Origin: Deltaproteobacteria bacterium | GTDB lineage: Bacteria; Desulfobacterota; Binatia; Binatales; Binataceae | Assembly (NCBI GenBank): GCA_021780755.1 | Contig: JAJXYF010000018.1 | Span: forward strand, 1-64,000 | Length of the DNA: 64,000 nucleotides | Direction of reading: 5' to 3' | Part shown: positions 33,651 to 43,037 of the stretch, in pieces | How positions within the stretch are numbered: the first letter of the stretch is position 1 | Layout: every line of letters begins with the position of its first letter | Notes under the pieces: model-generated | The model's database searches: none | What the model was told of the DNA's origin: nothing | The model's input: only the letters and a program-made list of their open reading frames with translations | Position numbers and translations under genes: made by a program

Positions 33651-34361
33651 TCAATGCGGGGCCAGCAGGCGCTCGACTAGCGGCGTAGCCGGCGATGACG
33701 AAATCTCATTCCAATCACCTTCCTGCACTACGCTCCCGTGCTCGATTACGATCACGCGCGGACAGACCGCCTGGAGAATGTCGCTGCGATGATCGACGGC
33801 GATAATCGAAAATCCCAACCGCCGCTGCCATTCAAGGAGGGCTTGCGTCAGTTCGCCAATCAGCGGGCGATCGAGCGAGGCGAACGGCTCGTCGAGCAGG
33901 ACCAGCGACGGGCGGCGCGCCAACATGCGGGCCATCGCAACACGGCGCGCCTGTCCGCCCGAAACCTTTCCGGCCGACGATTCCCATACCGGCCCGAGCC
34001 TGAGGCGCTCGCGAAGTTCGTCGATCCAGACCGCATTACCGCCGGTGTGGAGGTCGCGCAGACCGAAGCGGACGTTTTCCGCCACGCTCAGATGCGGAAA
34101 GAGCAAATCCCTCTGCGTCATGTAGGCCAGCGGGCGCCGATGGAGCGCAAGCGAGGGCGGAAACAGCACGAGATTGCCCAAGCGAATCGCACCCGAGTCG
34201 GGAACCTCGAGGCCGGCGATGCACGACAACACGGTACTCTTGCCGGCGCCCGAGGCGCCGAAAATCGCGAGCCGCTCACCGCGGGCGAGCCGAATCCGCA
34301 CGTCAACCGTGAATTGCGGCCGGGCTTTGACGATATGGGCGTCAAGCATGACGGCCGTCAC
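33651..34361 (-). CDS. ABC transporter ATPase, molybdate/tungstate type
   Basis: The 236-residue protein has Walker A 'GASGAGKST' (about residue 35), the Q-loop 'YMTQRDLLFPHLSV', signature 'VSGGQARR', Walker B 'LVLLDEPFASLD' and the H-loop 'VDHRS'. The short length lacks the C-terminal MOP domain of classic ModC and fits ModC-like/WtpC-like ATPases. It powers uptake with the permease and binding protein upstream. Its GTG start (34361) overlaps the permease stop; ATG 34349 is an alternative. It is the last gene of a three-gene operon. Confidence 0.88.
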   Translation of the reverse strand: MTAVMLDAHIVKARPQFTVDVRIRLARGERLAIFGASGAGKSTVLSCIAGLEVPDSGAIRLGNLVLFPPSLALHRRPLAYMTQRDLLFPHLSVAENVRFGLRDLHTGGNAVWIDELRERLRLGPVWESSAGKVSGGQARRVAMARMLARRPSLVLLDEPFASLDRPLIGELTQALLEWQRRLGFSIIAVDHRSDILQAVCPRVIVIEHGSVVQEGDWNEISSSPATPLVERLLAPH

Positions 34362-35130
34362 CCATGGCGAAGCGCCGCCCGGCGAGGATGTGAATGAGCC
34401 ACGGCAGCGGCAGCGCGGTCAGCAGAAATATCACCAGTACCGGCATCACGGCCGGGATACCGGCGTTCTGCAAATTGATCCATACCTGCACCGGCATGCC
34501 ACTGGGGTAATAGGCGGTCACGATCACGGCGCCAAATTCGCCGAGCGCGCGCACCCACGCAATACTCACCGCGGCGGCGAGACCGAGGCGGGCGAGCGGG
34601 AACGTCACGCGGCGAAAAATCCGCCACGGGGTGAGTCCGAGCAACGCGGCGGTCTGTTCAAGTTCGCGCGGGACCGCCGCAATCGCCGCGCGCGCCGCGA
34701 CGATGTAATAGCCAATGCTGACGTACACCTGTGTCGCCACGAAGGCGGTCGCGCTGTTGGAAGTGAGTATTCCAATGCGCATCAGCCACGCACCGATCGC
34801 GGTCTGCGGTCCGTAGGCGAGTGAGAGCAGGATGCCGAGCGCGAGCGGTGGCATCAGGACTGAGATTAGCACCGCGGCTTCCCATAAGATGCGGTCGCGG
34901 CCGGCGATACGCGCGAGGTACCATGCGACCGGCGTGCCGAGCGCGACTACGATCGCTAGCGCTGCCGCGGTAAGCGTCAGCGACACGCGCACCGCGCTCG
35001 CGGTCGATCCGGGAATCCCACCGTTCCATTGCCAGTCGCCGGCCGGCGCGCCTAGCCCCATCAGTGGATAAAGCAGCGCGAGGGCGAACGCGAGCATGCC
35101 GAGACGGCCCCACCATGACGATCGCACCAT
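34342..35130 (-). CDS. ABC transporter permease, molybdate/tungstate type
   Basis: The 262-residue protein is an integral inner-membrane permease with about six hydrophobic segments ('LTAAALAIVVALGTPVAWYLA', 'AAVLISVLMPPLALGILLSL', 'PVLVIFLLTALPLPWLIHIL') and the EAA-loop 'EQTAALLGLTPWRIFRRVTFPLA', which docks on the ATPase. The downstream 'AVSIAWVRALGEFGAVIV' is the typical ModB/CysT segment. The frame is open to 35646, but the ATG at 35130 ('MVRSSWWGRLGML') follows the binding-protein stop by 2 nt. The family also moves sulfate and tungstate; the binding protein suggests molybdate or tungstate. Confidence 0.88.
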   Translation of the reverse strand: MVRSSWWGRLGMLAFALALLYPLMGLGAPAGDWQWNGGIPGSTASAVRVSLTLTAAALAIVVALGTPVAWYLARIAGRDRILWEAAVLISVLMPPLALGILLSLAYGPQTAIGAWLMRIGILTSNSATAFVATQVYVSIGYYIVAARAAIAAVPRELEQTAALLGLTPWRIFRRVTFPLARLGLAAAVSIAWVRALGEFGAVIVTAYYPSGMPVQVWINLQNAGIPAVMPVLVIFLLTALPLPWLIHILAGRRFAMGDGRHA

Positions 35131-35132
35131 GC

Positions 35133-36080
35133 TCAGGGCGCCAGCGGTCGCGCGTCGCCGGCGTCGTCGTAATGATACTTCGCGAGGATCGCGCGGGCCG
35201 CACTCCCCTGCAGCCAAGTCACGAACCGCACGGCCAATTCGGGTTGCGGAGCGTCCTTCATCGCGGCCGCATAAAATGTCAACGGCTCCGAATGAAGGAT
35301 CCTGCCGTTGAGCGTGACCGTCGCCTTCTTGTAGGCCGATTCCATCGCCGCATCGCCGAGGTTGATCGCACCAGGTAGTGTAACGAATGGCAATCCGAAC
35401 GAGTCCGGCTGAGTTCTGTAGGCAGAACTCGCGTCGAGTTGACCGGCCTGCAGCCGCGCCATCAACTGAGGTTCCATGAAGATCTGATGTGGATTGATCT
35501 GAGTACCCATAATTTTCTCCGCCAAATCGGGCTGATGATAGTAGGCGGCGGCAAGTTGCATAGTGAAGATAATATTGAGTCCCGATGGATCGGTATTCGG
35601 ATCGGTCCGGCCAAAGCGTAGGCCGGGTGACTGCAGAATTTGCCACCAGGGTTTTGCGCCAGCGCCGCCGGACTTGGCGAACTCGGCGGCAAACTGGCTT
35701 TTTGGGCTATAGGCAATTACCATTTCGGTGCGCGCGATTGGGATCGCGCGAGCCGCCTTGCCCGCGGCAATCACCAACCGCATCGGACCCGGCGTGACTG
35801 AGATAAAGACGTCGGGCCGGATGCTGCCGGCCGCGATCATTTTGGCGAGGCCGGTCGAACCCTGCGCGCGGCCCCGCAAATCGGCCTCGAGGGCCTGCGC
35901 GACCGCCGGGCGAATCGCGCCGTCCATCATCGAACCCATCGACCCGGCATAGGCGACCTGCAGCGGCGTCAGCGGGTCGGCGGATTGTACCAGGCGCACG
36001 CCCGCGATCGTCAGCATCACCACGGCTAGGGCGACAACCTTAGCCAGGGCCATGAGACGAGTAACTTTCGCGGTTTTCAT
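35133..36080 (-). CDS. Molybdate/tungstate-type solute-binding protein
   Basis: The 315-residue protein has a Sec signal ('RLMALAKVVALAVVMLTIAGVRLVQSA') and a periplasmic-binding-protein II fold with 'LQVAYAGSMGSMMDGAIRPA', 'AAGSIRPDVFISVTPG', 'GLRFGRTDPNTDPSGLN' and 'SSAYRTQPDSFGLPFVTLPG'. The 'YAGS' and 'D.DPSG' segments contact the oxyanion in WtpA/ModA proteins. I start at the ATG 36080; the open frame extends further upstream without better starts. The permease begins 2 nt after its stop. It is divergent from the regulator at 36124, which has a related ligand-binding half. Confidence 0.85.
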   Translation of the reverse strand: MKTAKVTRLMALAKVVALAVVMLTIAGVRLVQSADPLTPLQVAYAGSMGSMMDGAIRPAVAQALEADLRGRAQGSTGLAKMIAAGSIRPDVFISVTPGPMRLVIAAGKAARAIPIARTEMVIAYSPKSQFAAEFAKSGGAGAKPWWQILQSPGLRFGRTDPNTDPSGLNIIFTMQLAAAYYHQPDLAEKIMGTQINPHQIFMEPQLMARLQAGQLDASSAYRTQPDSFGLPFVTLPGAINLGDAAMESAYKKATVTLNGRILHSEPLTFYAAAMKDAPQPELAVRFVTWLQGSAARAILAKYHYDDAGDARPLAP

Positions 36081-36123
36081 CGCGCGATCGTTATGCCACC
36101 ATGCGAGCGCATAGGCAACTATC
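36081..36123. promoter_or_regulatory. Divergent promoter with an inverted repeat, candidate operator
   Basis: Only 43 bases separate the transporter operon from its divergent regulator. They contain 'atgcg-ag-cgcat' (36101-36112), flanked outward by 'tgcc' and 'ggca' arms (36094-36097 and 36114-36117), a symmetric site well placed to control both directions. The operator role is inference from position. Confidence 0.45.
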
Positions 36124-37251
36124 ATGGCATCATCGGGAGAACCATTGCGACGCGCCCGCGAGGCCCGCGGGCTGACTCAGATGGAACTCGCGCGGCGGGC
36201 GGGGATCTCGCGCCAGGCGCTTGGCGCGTTGGAGGCGGGCGCTTATCAGCCGGGCGTAACGGTCGCGATCGCGCTGGCGCGCGAACTGGGCGATTCGGTC
36301 GAAGGCCTGTTCGGCGGCGAGGCGCCGAGCGAATGCAAGCGGATACGCACGGCGTGGGATGGCAACGAATCGCCGGTAACGAGCGGCGCCACGCGGTGTA
36401 TCGCACTGGCACGAGTCGGCGGCAAGGTCGTCGCGGTGCCCGCTCCCGCGACGCGGTTGAAGCTGGCGGCGCCCGCCGGCATCGTCGAGCGCACCGGTGG
36501 GAGGCGCGCCGAGATCGCGACGTATCGCACGGCCAGCGAGATCGATTCAACGCTCCTGATCGCGGGGTGTGACCCCGCAACCGCGATCCTGAGCGACTGG
36601 CTCGCACGCCATCGGTCGCCGGTGTCCGCGGTCGCACTGCCATGCTCGAGCAACCGCGCACTCGCCACATTGATCGCCGGCCGCGCGCACGTCGCCGGCG
36701 TTCATCTGAAGGATCGCGGCAGCGGCGATTACAATATCGCGCCAACGCGGGCGGCCCTCGGGACCCGGCCGGCAATCGTGGTCAGCTTCGCGCGATGGGA
36801 GCTGGGACTGGCGACCGCCATGAGCAACCGCCACGAAATCCGCGGGGTCGCGGACCTCCTGCGGCCAGGGATTCGCCTGGTGAATCGCGAAGTGGGCGCA
36901 GGCGCGCGCGCCTTCCTCGATGAAGCGCTGGCTGAACTCGGGATAGCGGCGAAGGGCGTCGAGGGTTACGACTTCGAGGCCGGCGGACATCTCGAAGTGG
37001 CTGCCGCGATCGCCAGTGGGCGCGCCGACCTTGGCGTTACCATCCGTCTCGCGGCGGAGGCCTACGATTTGCGCTTCATCCCAATCCGCGAAGAGTGCTA
37101 CGATCTCGTTTTCATGGCCCGCGATCTTGAAACCGCACCGGTCAAGGCGATGCTCGACACGCTTAATTCAAGGCGGTTTGCACTGGAAATCAGTCAACTA
37201 TGCGCGTATGACACCAAGCAGATGGGGCAGGTAAGCGCGCGCAATGGATAG
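36124..37251 (+). CDS. One-component regulator: HTH fused to a molybdate-type binding domain
   Basis: The 375-residue protein has an XRE-type HTH at residues about 8-62 ('LRRAREARGLTQMELARRAGISRQALGALE') and a C-terminal periplasmic-binding-like domain (about 95-360, including 'AGCDPATAILSDWLARH', 'GVHLKDRGSGDYNI', 'IVVSFARWELGLA', 'GRADLGVTIRLAAE'). This is the HTH_3 plus PBP_like architecture of molybdate- or tungstate-sensing regulators. It faces the transporter operon across a 43-base gap with a candidate operator, so it probably senses the transported oxyanion. The aldehyde dehydrogenase gene follows 41 nt downstream and may be cotranscribed. Confidence 0.85.
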   Translation: MASSGEPLRRAREARGLTQMELARRAGISRQALGALEAGAYQPGVTVAIALARELGDSVEGLFGGEAPSECKRIRTAWDGNESPVTSGATRCIALARVGGKVVAVPAPATRLKLAAPAGIVERTGGRRAEIATYRTASEIDSTLLIAGCDPATAILSDWLARHRSPVSAVALPCSSNRALATLIAGRAHVAGVHLKDRGSGDYNIAPTRAALGTRPAIVVSFARWELGLATAMSNRHEIRGVADLLRPGIRLVNREVGAGARAFLDEALAELGIAAKGVEGYDFEAGGHLEVAAAIASGRADLGVTIRLAAEAYDLRFIPIREECYDLVFMARDLETAPVKAMLDTLNSRRFALEISQLCAYDTKQMGQVSARNG

Positions 37252-37292
37252 GGTCCAAGAACCCCCAACAATACACAGAAGGAGTGACCATC

Positions 37293-38798
37293 ATGGCAGC
37301 AGCCACAGTATCGGTTGAAAGGGCGGCTTCCGGCGCCCGGAACAGCGCGGCTTTGGATTTTCTGCGCAAGCCTAAACAGCTTTTGATTGGTGGAAAATGG
37401 GTCGCGGCAAAATCCGGCAAGACCTTCGAGACGATCAACCCGTCGAATGAGGAAGTCCTCGCGCTCATCGCCGAGGGCGACAAGGCCGATGTTGACCTGG
37501 CAGTCAAAGCGGCACGCAAGGCGTTCGACGAAGGTCAGTGGTCGAAGATCGGTCCGCATGAGCGTGCGCGATACCTGTTCAAGATCGCCGAACTGATCGA
37601 CAAGCACGCCGACGAACTCGCGCAACTCGAAACCCTCGATAACGGCAAACCGCTGACCTTCTCGAGCGCCTTCGATATTCCGGCGGCGGCCGAAACCTTC
37701 CGCTACTACGGCGGATGGGTGACGAAAATCTACGGCGAGACCAACCCCTCCGACCCCTCTTTCTTCAACTATACGCTGCGCGAGCCGGTCGGCGTCTGCG
37801 GGCAGATCATCCCGTGGAATTTCCCGCTGTTGATGGCCGCGTGGAAGCTCGGCCCAGCGCTCGCCTGCGGCAACACGGTCATCCTGAAGCCGGCCGAGCA
37901 GACTCCGCTCACCGCCCTGCGCCTGGGTGAATTGATTATGGAGGCGGGCGTGCCCGAGGGCGTCCTCAACATCATCACCGGCTTCGGTCCCGGCGCCGGT
38001 AGTTCGATTGCCGAGCATCCCGACATCGACAAGGTGGCTTTCACCGGCTCGACCGAGGTCGGCAAGATCATCCTCAAGGCTTCCGCCGGAAACCTCAAGA
38101 AGGTTTCGCTCGAACTCGGCGGCAAGGCGCCGAATATCATCTTCCCCGACGCCGACCTCGATCAGGCCGTGCCGACCGCGATGATGGGCGTGTTCTTCAA
38201 CTCGGGTCAGGTCTGCTGCGCCGGCACGCGTATTTTCGTGCAGCGCGAAAAGTACGGCGAGGTGGTCGATAAACTGGCGAAGTTCAGCAAGAACGTCACG
38301 ATGGGCGATCCCTTCGATCAAAAGAGCACCATCGGGCCGCTGGTTTCGAAGGAGCAGTTCGATCGCGTCAAGGGTTACCTCGAAGTGGGCAAGAAAGAGG
38401 GCGCCACGGTTTCGGCCGGTGGCGAGGCGGGAGCCGGCAAGGGTTACTTCGTCAATCCGACGCTGTTCTCCGACGTCAAGAACGAAATGCGCATCGCGCG
38501 CGAGGAGATTTTTGGCCCGGTCGGCACGGCGATCTCGTTCACCGATGAAAATGACGCGGTCTTCCAGGGCAACAACACCGAGTACGGGCTTTCGGCCGCG
38601 GTCTGGACGCGCGACATCAGCCGCGCCCATAAAGTCGCTCGCTCGCTCAAGGCCGGCACGGTCTGGGTCAACTGTTACAATCAGCTCGATCCGATCTCGC
38701 CCTTTGGCGGCTACAAGCAGTCCGGCTTCGGCCGCGAACTCGGCCGGTACGCGATCGATCTTTACACGCAGATCAAGTCGGTCTGGATGAAGCTCTAG
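37293..38798 (+). CDS. Aldehyde dehydrogenase (NAD(P)+)
   Basis: The 501-residue enzyme has the family core: 'IIPWNFPLLMAAWKLGPALACGNTVILKPAEQTP', 'FTGSTEVGK', catalytic Glu in 'LELGGKAPNII' and catalytic Cys in 'NSGQVCCAGTRI' (CysCys), plus 'EEIFGPV' and 'PFGGYKQSGFGRELG'. It oxidises an aldehyde to the acid. The ATG at 37293 follows 'aaggag' by 8 nt; GTG 37284 is an upstream alternative. A strong terminator follows at 38842-38870. Close relatives are betaine, retinal or aliphatic aldehyde dehydrogenases, so the substrate is open. Confidence 0.93.
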   Translation: MAAATVSVERAASGARNSAALDFLRKPKQLLIGGKWVAAKSGKTFETINPSNEEVLALIAEGDKADVDLAVKAARKAFDEGQWSKIGPHERARYLFKIAELIDKHADELAQLETLDNGKPLTFSSAFDIPAAAETFRYYGGWVTKIYGETNPSDPSFFNYTLREPVGVCGQIIPWNFPLLMAAWKLGPALACGNTVILKPAEQTPLTALRLGELIMEAGVPEGVLNIITGFGPGAGSSIAEHPDIDKVAFTGSTEVGKIILKASAGNLKKVSLELGGKAPNIIFPDADLDQAVPTAMMGVFFNSGQVCCAGTRIFVQREKYGEVVDKLAKFSKNVTMGDPFDQKSTIGPLVSKEQFDRVKGYLEVGKKEGATVSAGGEAGAGKGYFVNPTLFSDVKNEMRIAREEIFGPVGTAISFTDENDAVFQGNNTEYGLSAAVWTRDISRAHKVARSLKAGTVWVNCYNQLDPISPFGGYKQSGFGRELGRYAIDLYTQIKSVWMKL

Positions 38799-38841
38799 CG
38801 GTATCGCGATGCGGCCGCATCGCGCGTGAACCCAGTCTGCG

Positions 38842-38870
38842 AAAGGGCGCCCGTCGGAGGGCGCCCTTTT
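38842..38870 (+). terminator. Intrinsic terminator after aldehyde dehydrogenase
   Basis: An 11-bp perfect stem 'aaagggcgccc' (38842-38852) and 'gggcgcccttt' (38859-38869), with a 6-nt loop, ends in a short T run. It is the strongest intrinsic-terminator candidate in the window. Confidence 0.8.
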
Positions 38871-38957
38871 ATTCAAGCCGGCGTCATCGAACGGTGGCGC
38901 GCGCCTTGTTAAAATCGATGGGCGCGAACGTCCAATTGCCCCGCCGAGGAGTCGCCC

Positions 38958-40628
38958 ATGCCGACAGCACCAACGCCGTCGTCGCCAATGCCATCATCTA
39001 ACGTTCCGCTCACCGAACGTCCCGCGTGGAAGGCCCTGCAGGCGCATTACGAGAAGATTCGCGGCGTCCATCTGCGGGCGCTCTTTGGCGAAGATCCGCA
39101 GCGCGGCGAACGGATGGCGCTCGAGGCCGAGGGGCTCTATTTCGACTATTCGAAGCATCGCGTGACCGCCGAGACGATCAGCCTTTTGATCGCGCTGGCG
39201 GGCGAAACGGGGGTGCGCGAGCGCATCGACGCGATGTTCCGCGGCGACCAGATCAACGTCACCGAGAAGCGCGCGGTGCTGCATGTCGCGCTGCGCGCAC
39301 CGCGCGACGCGACCATCATGGTTGACGGGAAGAACGTCGTGCCCGAAGTGCATCAGGTGCTCGACCGCATGACGGACTTTTCCAATCGCGTGCGCAGCGG
39401 CGCGTGGCAGGGCCATACGGGCAAGCGGATCCGCGCGGTCATCAATATAGGAATAGGCGGCTCCGACCTCGGCCCCGTGATGGCGTACGAGGCCCTGCGC
39501 CATTACAGCGATCGCAACCTCACGATGCGCTTCGTCTCCAACGTGGACGGCACCGATTTCGCCGAGGCGACGTGCGACCTCGACCCCGCCGAAACCCTGT
39601 TCATCATTTCGTCGAAGACCTTCACGACCCTCGAGACGATGACCAACGCGCATACGGCGCGCGAATGGAGTTTGCGGGCGCTCGGCGACGAAAAGGCAGT
39701 CGCGAAGCACTTCGTCGCGGTCTCGACCAACGCGGCCGAGGTGACGAAGTTCGGTATCGACACGGCCAACATGTTCGGCTTCTGGGATTGGGTCGGCGGG
39801 CGCTATTCGATGGATTCCGCGATCGGTTTATCGACCATGATCGCGATCGGGTCCGAGAATTTCCGCGCGATGCTCGCTGGCTTCCACGCGATCGACGTGC
39901 ATTTCCGCACGACGCCCTTCGAGCGCAATTTGCCGGTGCTGATGGGCCTGCTGGCGCTCTGGTACAACAACTTTTTCGGCGCGCAGACGGTCGGGGTATT
40001 TCCCTACGAGCAGTATCTGAAACGCTTTCCCGCATACCTGCAGCAGCTCACGATGGAGTCCAACGGCAAGCACGTCACGCTCGACGGCGCGGTGGTGAAT
40101 TATCAGACCGGGCCGATTTTCTGGGGCGAGCCGGGGACCAACGGGCAGCATTCGTTTTACCAGTTGATTCATCAGGGGACGAAAATCATCCCGTGCGACT
40201 TCATCGGCTTTTACCAGACGCTGAACCCGCTCGGACGGCATCACGACATGCTGCTGGCGAACGTCTTCGCGCAGGGTGAGGCGCTCGCGTTCGGCAAGAC
40301 GGCCGAGCAGGTGAAGGCGGAGGGCACGCCCGACTGGCTGGTGCCGCATCGGACGTTCGAGGGCAATCGTCCATCGACGACGATCCTCGCGGAGCGGCTG
40401 ACGCCGGAGACGCTCGGCAAGCTGGTGGGACTATACGAGCATAGCGTTTTCACGCAGGGCGCGATCTGGGACATCGATTCGTTCGATCAATGGGGGGTGG
40501 AGCTGGGCAAGGCGCTCGCGCAGAAAATCATCCCGGAACTCGAAAACGCGTCGGCGGAGTTAAAGCACGATAGCTCGACGAATGCGTTGATTCGTCGCTA
40601 TCACGCGCATCGGAAGAGCGGCGCCTGA
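38958..40628 (+). CDS. pgi: Glucose-6-phosphate isomerase
   Basis: The 556-residue enzyme interconverts glucose-6-phosphate and fructose-6-phosphate. Signature segments are '[19 protein letters not shown]', '[17 protein letters not shown]', '[17 protein letters not shown]' and '[29 protein letters not shown]'. The C-terminal '[13 protein letters not shown]' is also usual. Length matches the long bacterial and eukaryotic form (about 550). It begins 88 nt after the aldehyde dehydrogenase terminator, so it has its own promoter, and ends before a 13-bp hairpin. Confidence 0.95.
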   Translation: MPTAPTPSSPMPSSNVPLTERPAWKALQAHYEKIRGVHLRALFGEDPQRGERMALEAEGLYFDYSKHRVTAETISLLIALAGETGVRERIDAMFRGDQINVTEKRAVLHVALRAPRDATIMVDGKNVVPEVHQVLDRMTDFSNRVRSGAWQGHTGKRIRAVINIGIGGSDLGPVMAYEALRHYSDRNLTMRFVSNVDGTDFAEATCDLDPAETLFIISSKTFTTLETMTNAHTAREWSLRALGDEKAVAKHFVAVSTNAAEVTKFGIDTANMFGFWDWVGGRYSMDSAIGLSTMIAIGSENFRAMLAGFHAIDVHFRTTPFERNLPVLMGLLALWYNNFFGAQTVGVFPYEQYLKRFPAYLQQLTMESNGKHVTLDGAVVNYQTGPIFWGEPGTNGQHSFYQLIHQGTKIIPCDFIGFYQTLNPLGRHHDMLLANVFAQGEALAFGKTAEQVKAEGTPDWLVPHRTFEGNRPSTTILAERLTPETLGKLVGLYEHSVFTQGAIWDIDSFDQWGVELGKALAQKIIPELENASAELKHDSSTNALIRRYHAHRKSGA

Positions 40629-40632
40629 AACG

Positions 40633-40668
40633 ACGCGGCGCTTCGCCCGGACGGACGAAGCGCCGCGT
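40633..40668. terminator. Long hairpin between convergent pgi and CaiB genes
   Basis: A perfect 13-bp stem 'acgcggcgcttcg' (40633-40645) and 'cgaagcgccgcgt' (40656-40668), with a 10-nt loop, starts 5 nt past the pgi stop. It lacks a T run, so it may be a Rho-independent-like or processing structure for both convergent transcripts. Confidence 0.55.
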
Positions 40669-40719
40669 GTATCAATTAGCTAGTTGAATAGTCAATCGCA
40701 TTGGCGAGGGATCGCCCAC

Positions 40720-41874
40720 CTACTTGTCGCGGACGCCGATCGCGCCCGCACCGCGTAGCTTCTCCAAATCCCCCGCGCTAAAACCCCACTCCTGCAACGC
40801 CTCCTCGGTATGCTCTCCCGGCTTGGCCGGCGGGCGCTGAATCTTGCTCGGCGTGCGGCTGAAGCGTGGCGCCGGCCCCGGCTGCACCACACCCTCAACC
40901 TCGACGAAGGTCCCGCGCAACTGGTTATGCGGATGCGAGGGCGCCTCCGCCATGCTCAACACCGGCGCGAAGCAGATGTCGCTGCCCTCCATGATCTTGC
41001 ACCATTCGTCGCGGGTCTTGGTCTTGAACAGCGCCGCAAACTTTTCCTTGAGGTCCGGCCACGCCTTGCGATCCATCTGGCGCGGCATCTCCTGCCCTTC
41101 GAGACCCGAGCGCTTGAGCAATTCGGCGTAGAACTTGGCCTCGATCGAACCGATCGAAACGAACTCGCCGTCCTTGGTCTCGTAAACGTCGTAGAAATGC
41201 GCACCGGTATCGAGGATGTTGTCGCCGCGCGTGTTCGACCACATGCCCGACGCGTGCATCCCGTAGATTGCGGTGAGAAGCGAAGCCGCCCCATCCACCA
41301 TCGCGGCGTCCACCACCTGCCCCTTACCCGACTTCTGCGCTTCGAGCAGACCGGCGACGACGCCGAGCGCGAGATACAATCCACCGCCGCCGAAGTCGCC
41401 GACCAGGTTGAGCGGCGGCACCGGGGCCTGGCCCTTGCGCCCGATCGATGCGAGCACACCGCTCAGCGCGATGTAGTTGATATCATGGCCGGCGGCATGC
41501 GCGAGCGGCCCCTCCTGGCCCCATCCGGTCATGCGGCCGTAGATGAGGCGCGGATTGCGCTTGAGGCATTCGTCGGGCCCCAGCCCGAGGCGCTCCATCA
41601 CCTGCGGACGAAACCCCTCCAGCAGGGCGTCGGCCTTTTCAATCAGCTTCATCGCGGCGGCAACGCCTTCGGGCCGCTTGAGATCGATCGCGACCGATTT
41701 ACGCCCGCGGCTCAGCAGGCTGTACTTCGCGTCGAGGGAAATTCCCAGCGCCGCATCCTCCGCCCGGTCGATCCGCAGCACCTCGGCGCCCATGTCCGCC
41801 AACAACATCGCGCACATCGGTGCCGGGCCGATCCCCGCGAACTCAACGATTTTATAACCGGACAGTGTACCCAT
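40720..41874 (-). CDS. CaiB/BaiF-family CoA transferase or AMACR-type racemase
   Basis: The 384-residue protein begins '[33 protein letters not shown]', has '[13 protein letters not shown]', '[27 protein letters not shown]', '[16 protein letters not shown]' and '[20 protein letters not shown]'. The 'GHDINY' His and 'GDFGGG' Asp match the proton-transfer pair of alpha-methylacyl-CoA racemase, so I favour racemisation of 2-methylacyl-CoA thioesters; family III CoA transfer is the alternative. Such a racemase would feed branched or sterol-like acyl chains into beta-oxidation, consistent with the acyl-CoA dehydrogenases around. The ATG is at 41874. Confidence 0.88.
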   Translation of the reverse strand: MGTLSGYKIVEFAGIGPAPMCAMLLADMGAEVLRIDRAEDAALGISLDAKYSLLSRGRKSVAIDLKRPEGVAAAMKLIEKADALLEGFRPQVMERLGLGPDECLKRNPRLIYGRMTGWGQEGPLAHAAGHDINYIALSGVLASIGRKGQAPVPPLNLVGDFGGGGLYLALGVVAGLLEAQKSGKGQVVDAAMVDGAASLLTAIYGMHASGMWSNTRGDNILDTGAHFYDVYETKDGEFVSIGSIEAKFYAELLKRSGLEGQEMPRQMDRKAWPDLKEKFAALFKTKTRDEWCKIMEGSDICFAPVLSMAEAPSHPHNQLRGTFVEVEGVVQPGPAPRFSRTPSKIQRPPAKPGEHTEEALQEWGFSAGDLEKLRGAGAIGVRDK

Positions 41875-42174
41875 GATTCAGCCTCCCGCGTGATTCGATG
41901 AAATTAGAACGGTCGGCCTCCGATGTACAGCGGGCGCGGGCGTGATCGATCAGGTGAAAGGGCCGGGGAGGGTCGTTGAAGAACTCAAAACCACTACCTT
42001 TACTGAACCTCACGAGGTTTCAGACTTCCCATATTTATAAGAGCGACGCCGCCTGGCCGCCCGACCCGGGCACCGCGAGCGTCAATTTGTAAAAATGGGA
42101 CGATGGCTTGCCGCAAGTCGGGGTTTCATAAAAGCACAGACACGGTCTGAGATCCCGGCCGGCCTCCCCAGTAA
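41875..42174. other. 300-base gene-free stretch with repeat copy D
   Basis: No gene is visible. Repeat copy D occupies 41972-42030. The remaining sequence contains the presumed promoter of the CaiB gene but no clear boxes. Confidence 0.6.
41972..42030 (+). repeat. Short palindromic intergenic repeat, copy D
   Basis: The core 'tgaacctcacgaggtttca' (42004-42022) matches copy C's palindrome with one base lost from the left arm. The 30 bases before it resemble copy C, and the following 'gacttcc' matches copy E. Confidence 0.8.
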
Positions 42175-43002
42175 TCAGGCGTTGGCACGAGCACGGACGG
42201 TCGTGCGGAACTGCGCGACGAACTCCAGCGTTTCCTCGGCCACGCGATGCTTTTCGCTGTCCACCGCAATCACGTGGTAGCTCTCCTCCAGCGCGACCGT
42301 GCGCTTGTCAGCGCTTCCCAGATGTCGCATCACGAAGTCCACGTTGCGCTCAAACGGGCAGGTGTGATCGCGACGGCTGTGGATTAGCAGCGTGGGCTGC
42401 ACGACTTCACCGAGTCGCGGGCGCATCCGGTCGGACAACTCCACCAGGTCGAGGGCCGCCCCGAGCGGCATCAATCGGGTCCCCGGATGGATACTGCGGG
42501 CGTCATCGTCGTGGATGTCGGAGCTGGCGCCGTCACCGTTGCTGAAATAAACCCGGTTGCCCCACGCCCGCGCCGGCCGCATCAGACGCAGCGCGAGCCG
42601 CGTCTTCGCGGGCAGGAAAAATGCGGGCGCGAGCATCACGAGGCCGGCGACCGCTTCGCGCTGATCGGCAGCGAGGCGGGCCGCGAGTATTGCGCCCATC
42701 GAGAGGCCGACGACCACGTTGGGATCGCCGAACTGGCGCAGGCGCTCGAAGCCATCGACCACGCTTTCATACCAGTTGGAATGGCTGCTGGCGCCGAGGT
42801 CCTCGGGCGCCCGCGCATGGCCTTGGAGGCGGACGCCGAGCACGCGCACGCCAGCGGCAGCCAGCCGTTCGCCAAGATAGCGCATCTCGTAGGGAGTACC
42901 GCTTAGGCCGTGGATCAGCAGTGCGCTGAGTCCCGACCCCGGCAGAAGGAATTCGCTGGTGTCGGGACGCGGCGGGAGTGGGTCGTCGTCGGATTTTTGC
43001 AT
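42175..43002 (-). CDS. Alpha/beta-hydrolase, carboxylesterase/lipase-like
   Basis: The 275-residue protein resembles the Est30 and bacterial monoacylglycerol lipase group: oxyanion 'LIHGLSGTPYEMRYLGERL', nucleophile Ser in 'GLSMGAILAARLAA' (about residue 98), acid Asp in 'LIHSRRDHTCPFERN' and base His in 'EESYHVIAVDSEKH'. All three catalytic residues are present. It hydrolyses short-chain or monoacylglycerol esters in the cytosol. It lies 35 nt upstream of, and reads in the same direction as, nothing obvious on its 3' side except the repeat-bearing gap. Confidence 0.85.
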   Translation of the reverse strand: MQKSDDDPLPPRPDTSEFLLPGSGLSALLIHGLSGTPYEMRYLGERLAAAGVRVLGVRLQGHARAPEDLGASSHSNWYESVVDGFERLRQFGDPNVVVGLSMGAILAARLAADQREAVAGLVMLAPAFFLPAKTRLALRLMRPARAWGNRVYFSNGDGASSDIHDDDARSIHPGTRLMPLGAALDLVELSDRMRPRLGEVVQPTLLIHSRRDHTCPFERNVDFVMRHLGSADKRTVALEESYHVIAVDSEKHRVAEETLEFVAQFRTTVRARANA

Positions 43003-43037
43003 AGATATTGGTTGCTTCGAACGCTGGCCTCTGCCGG

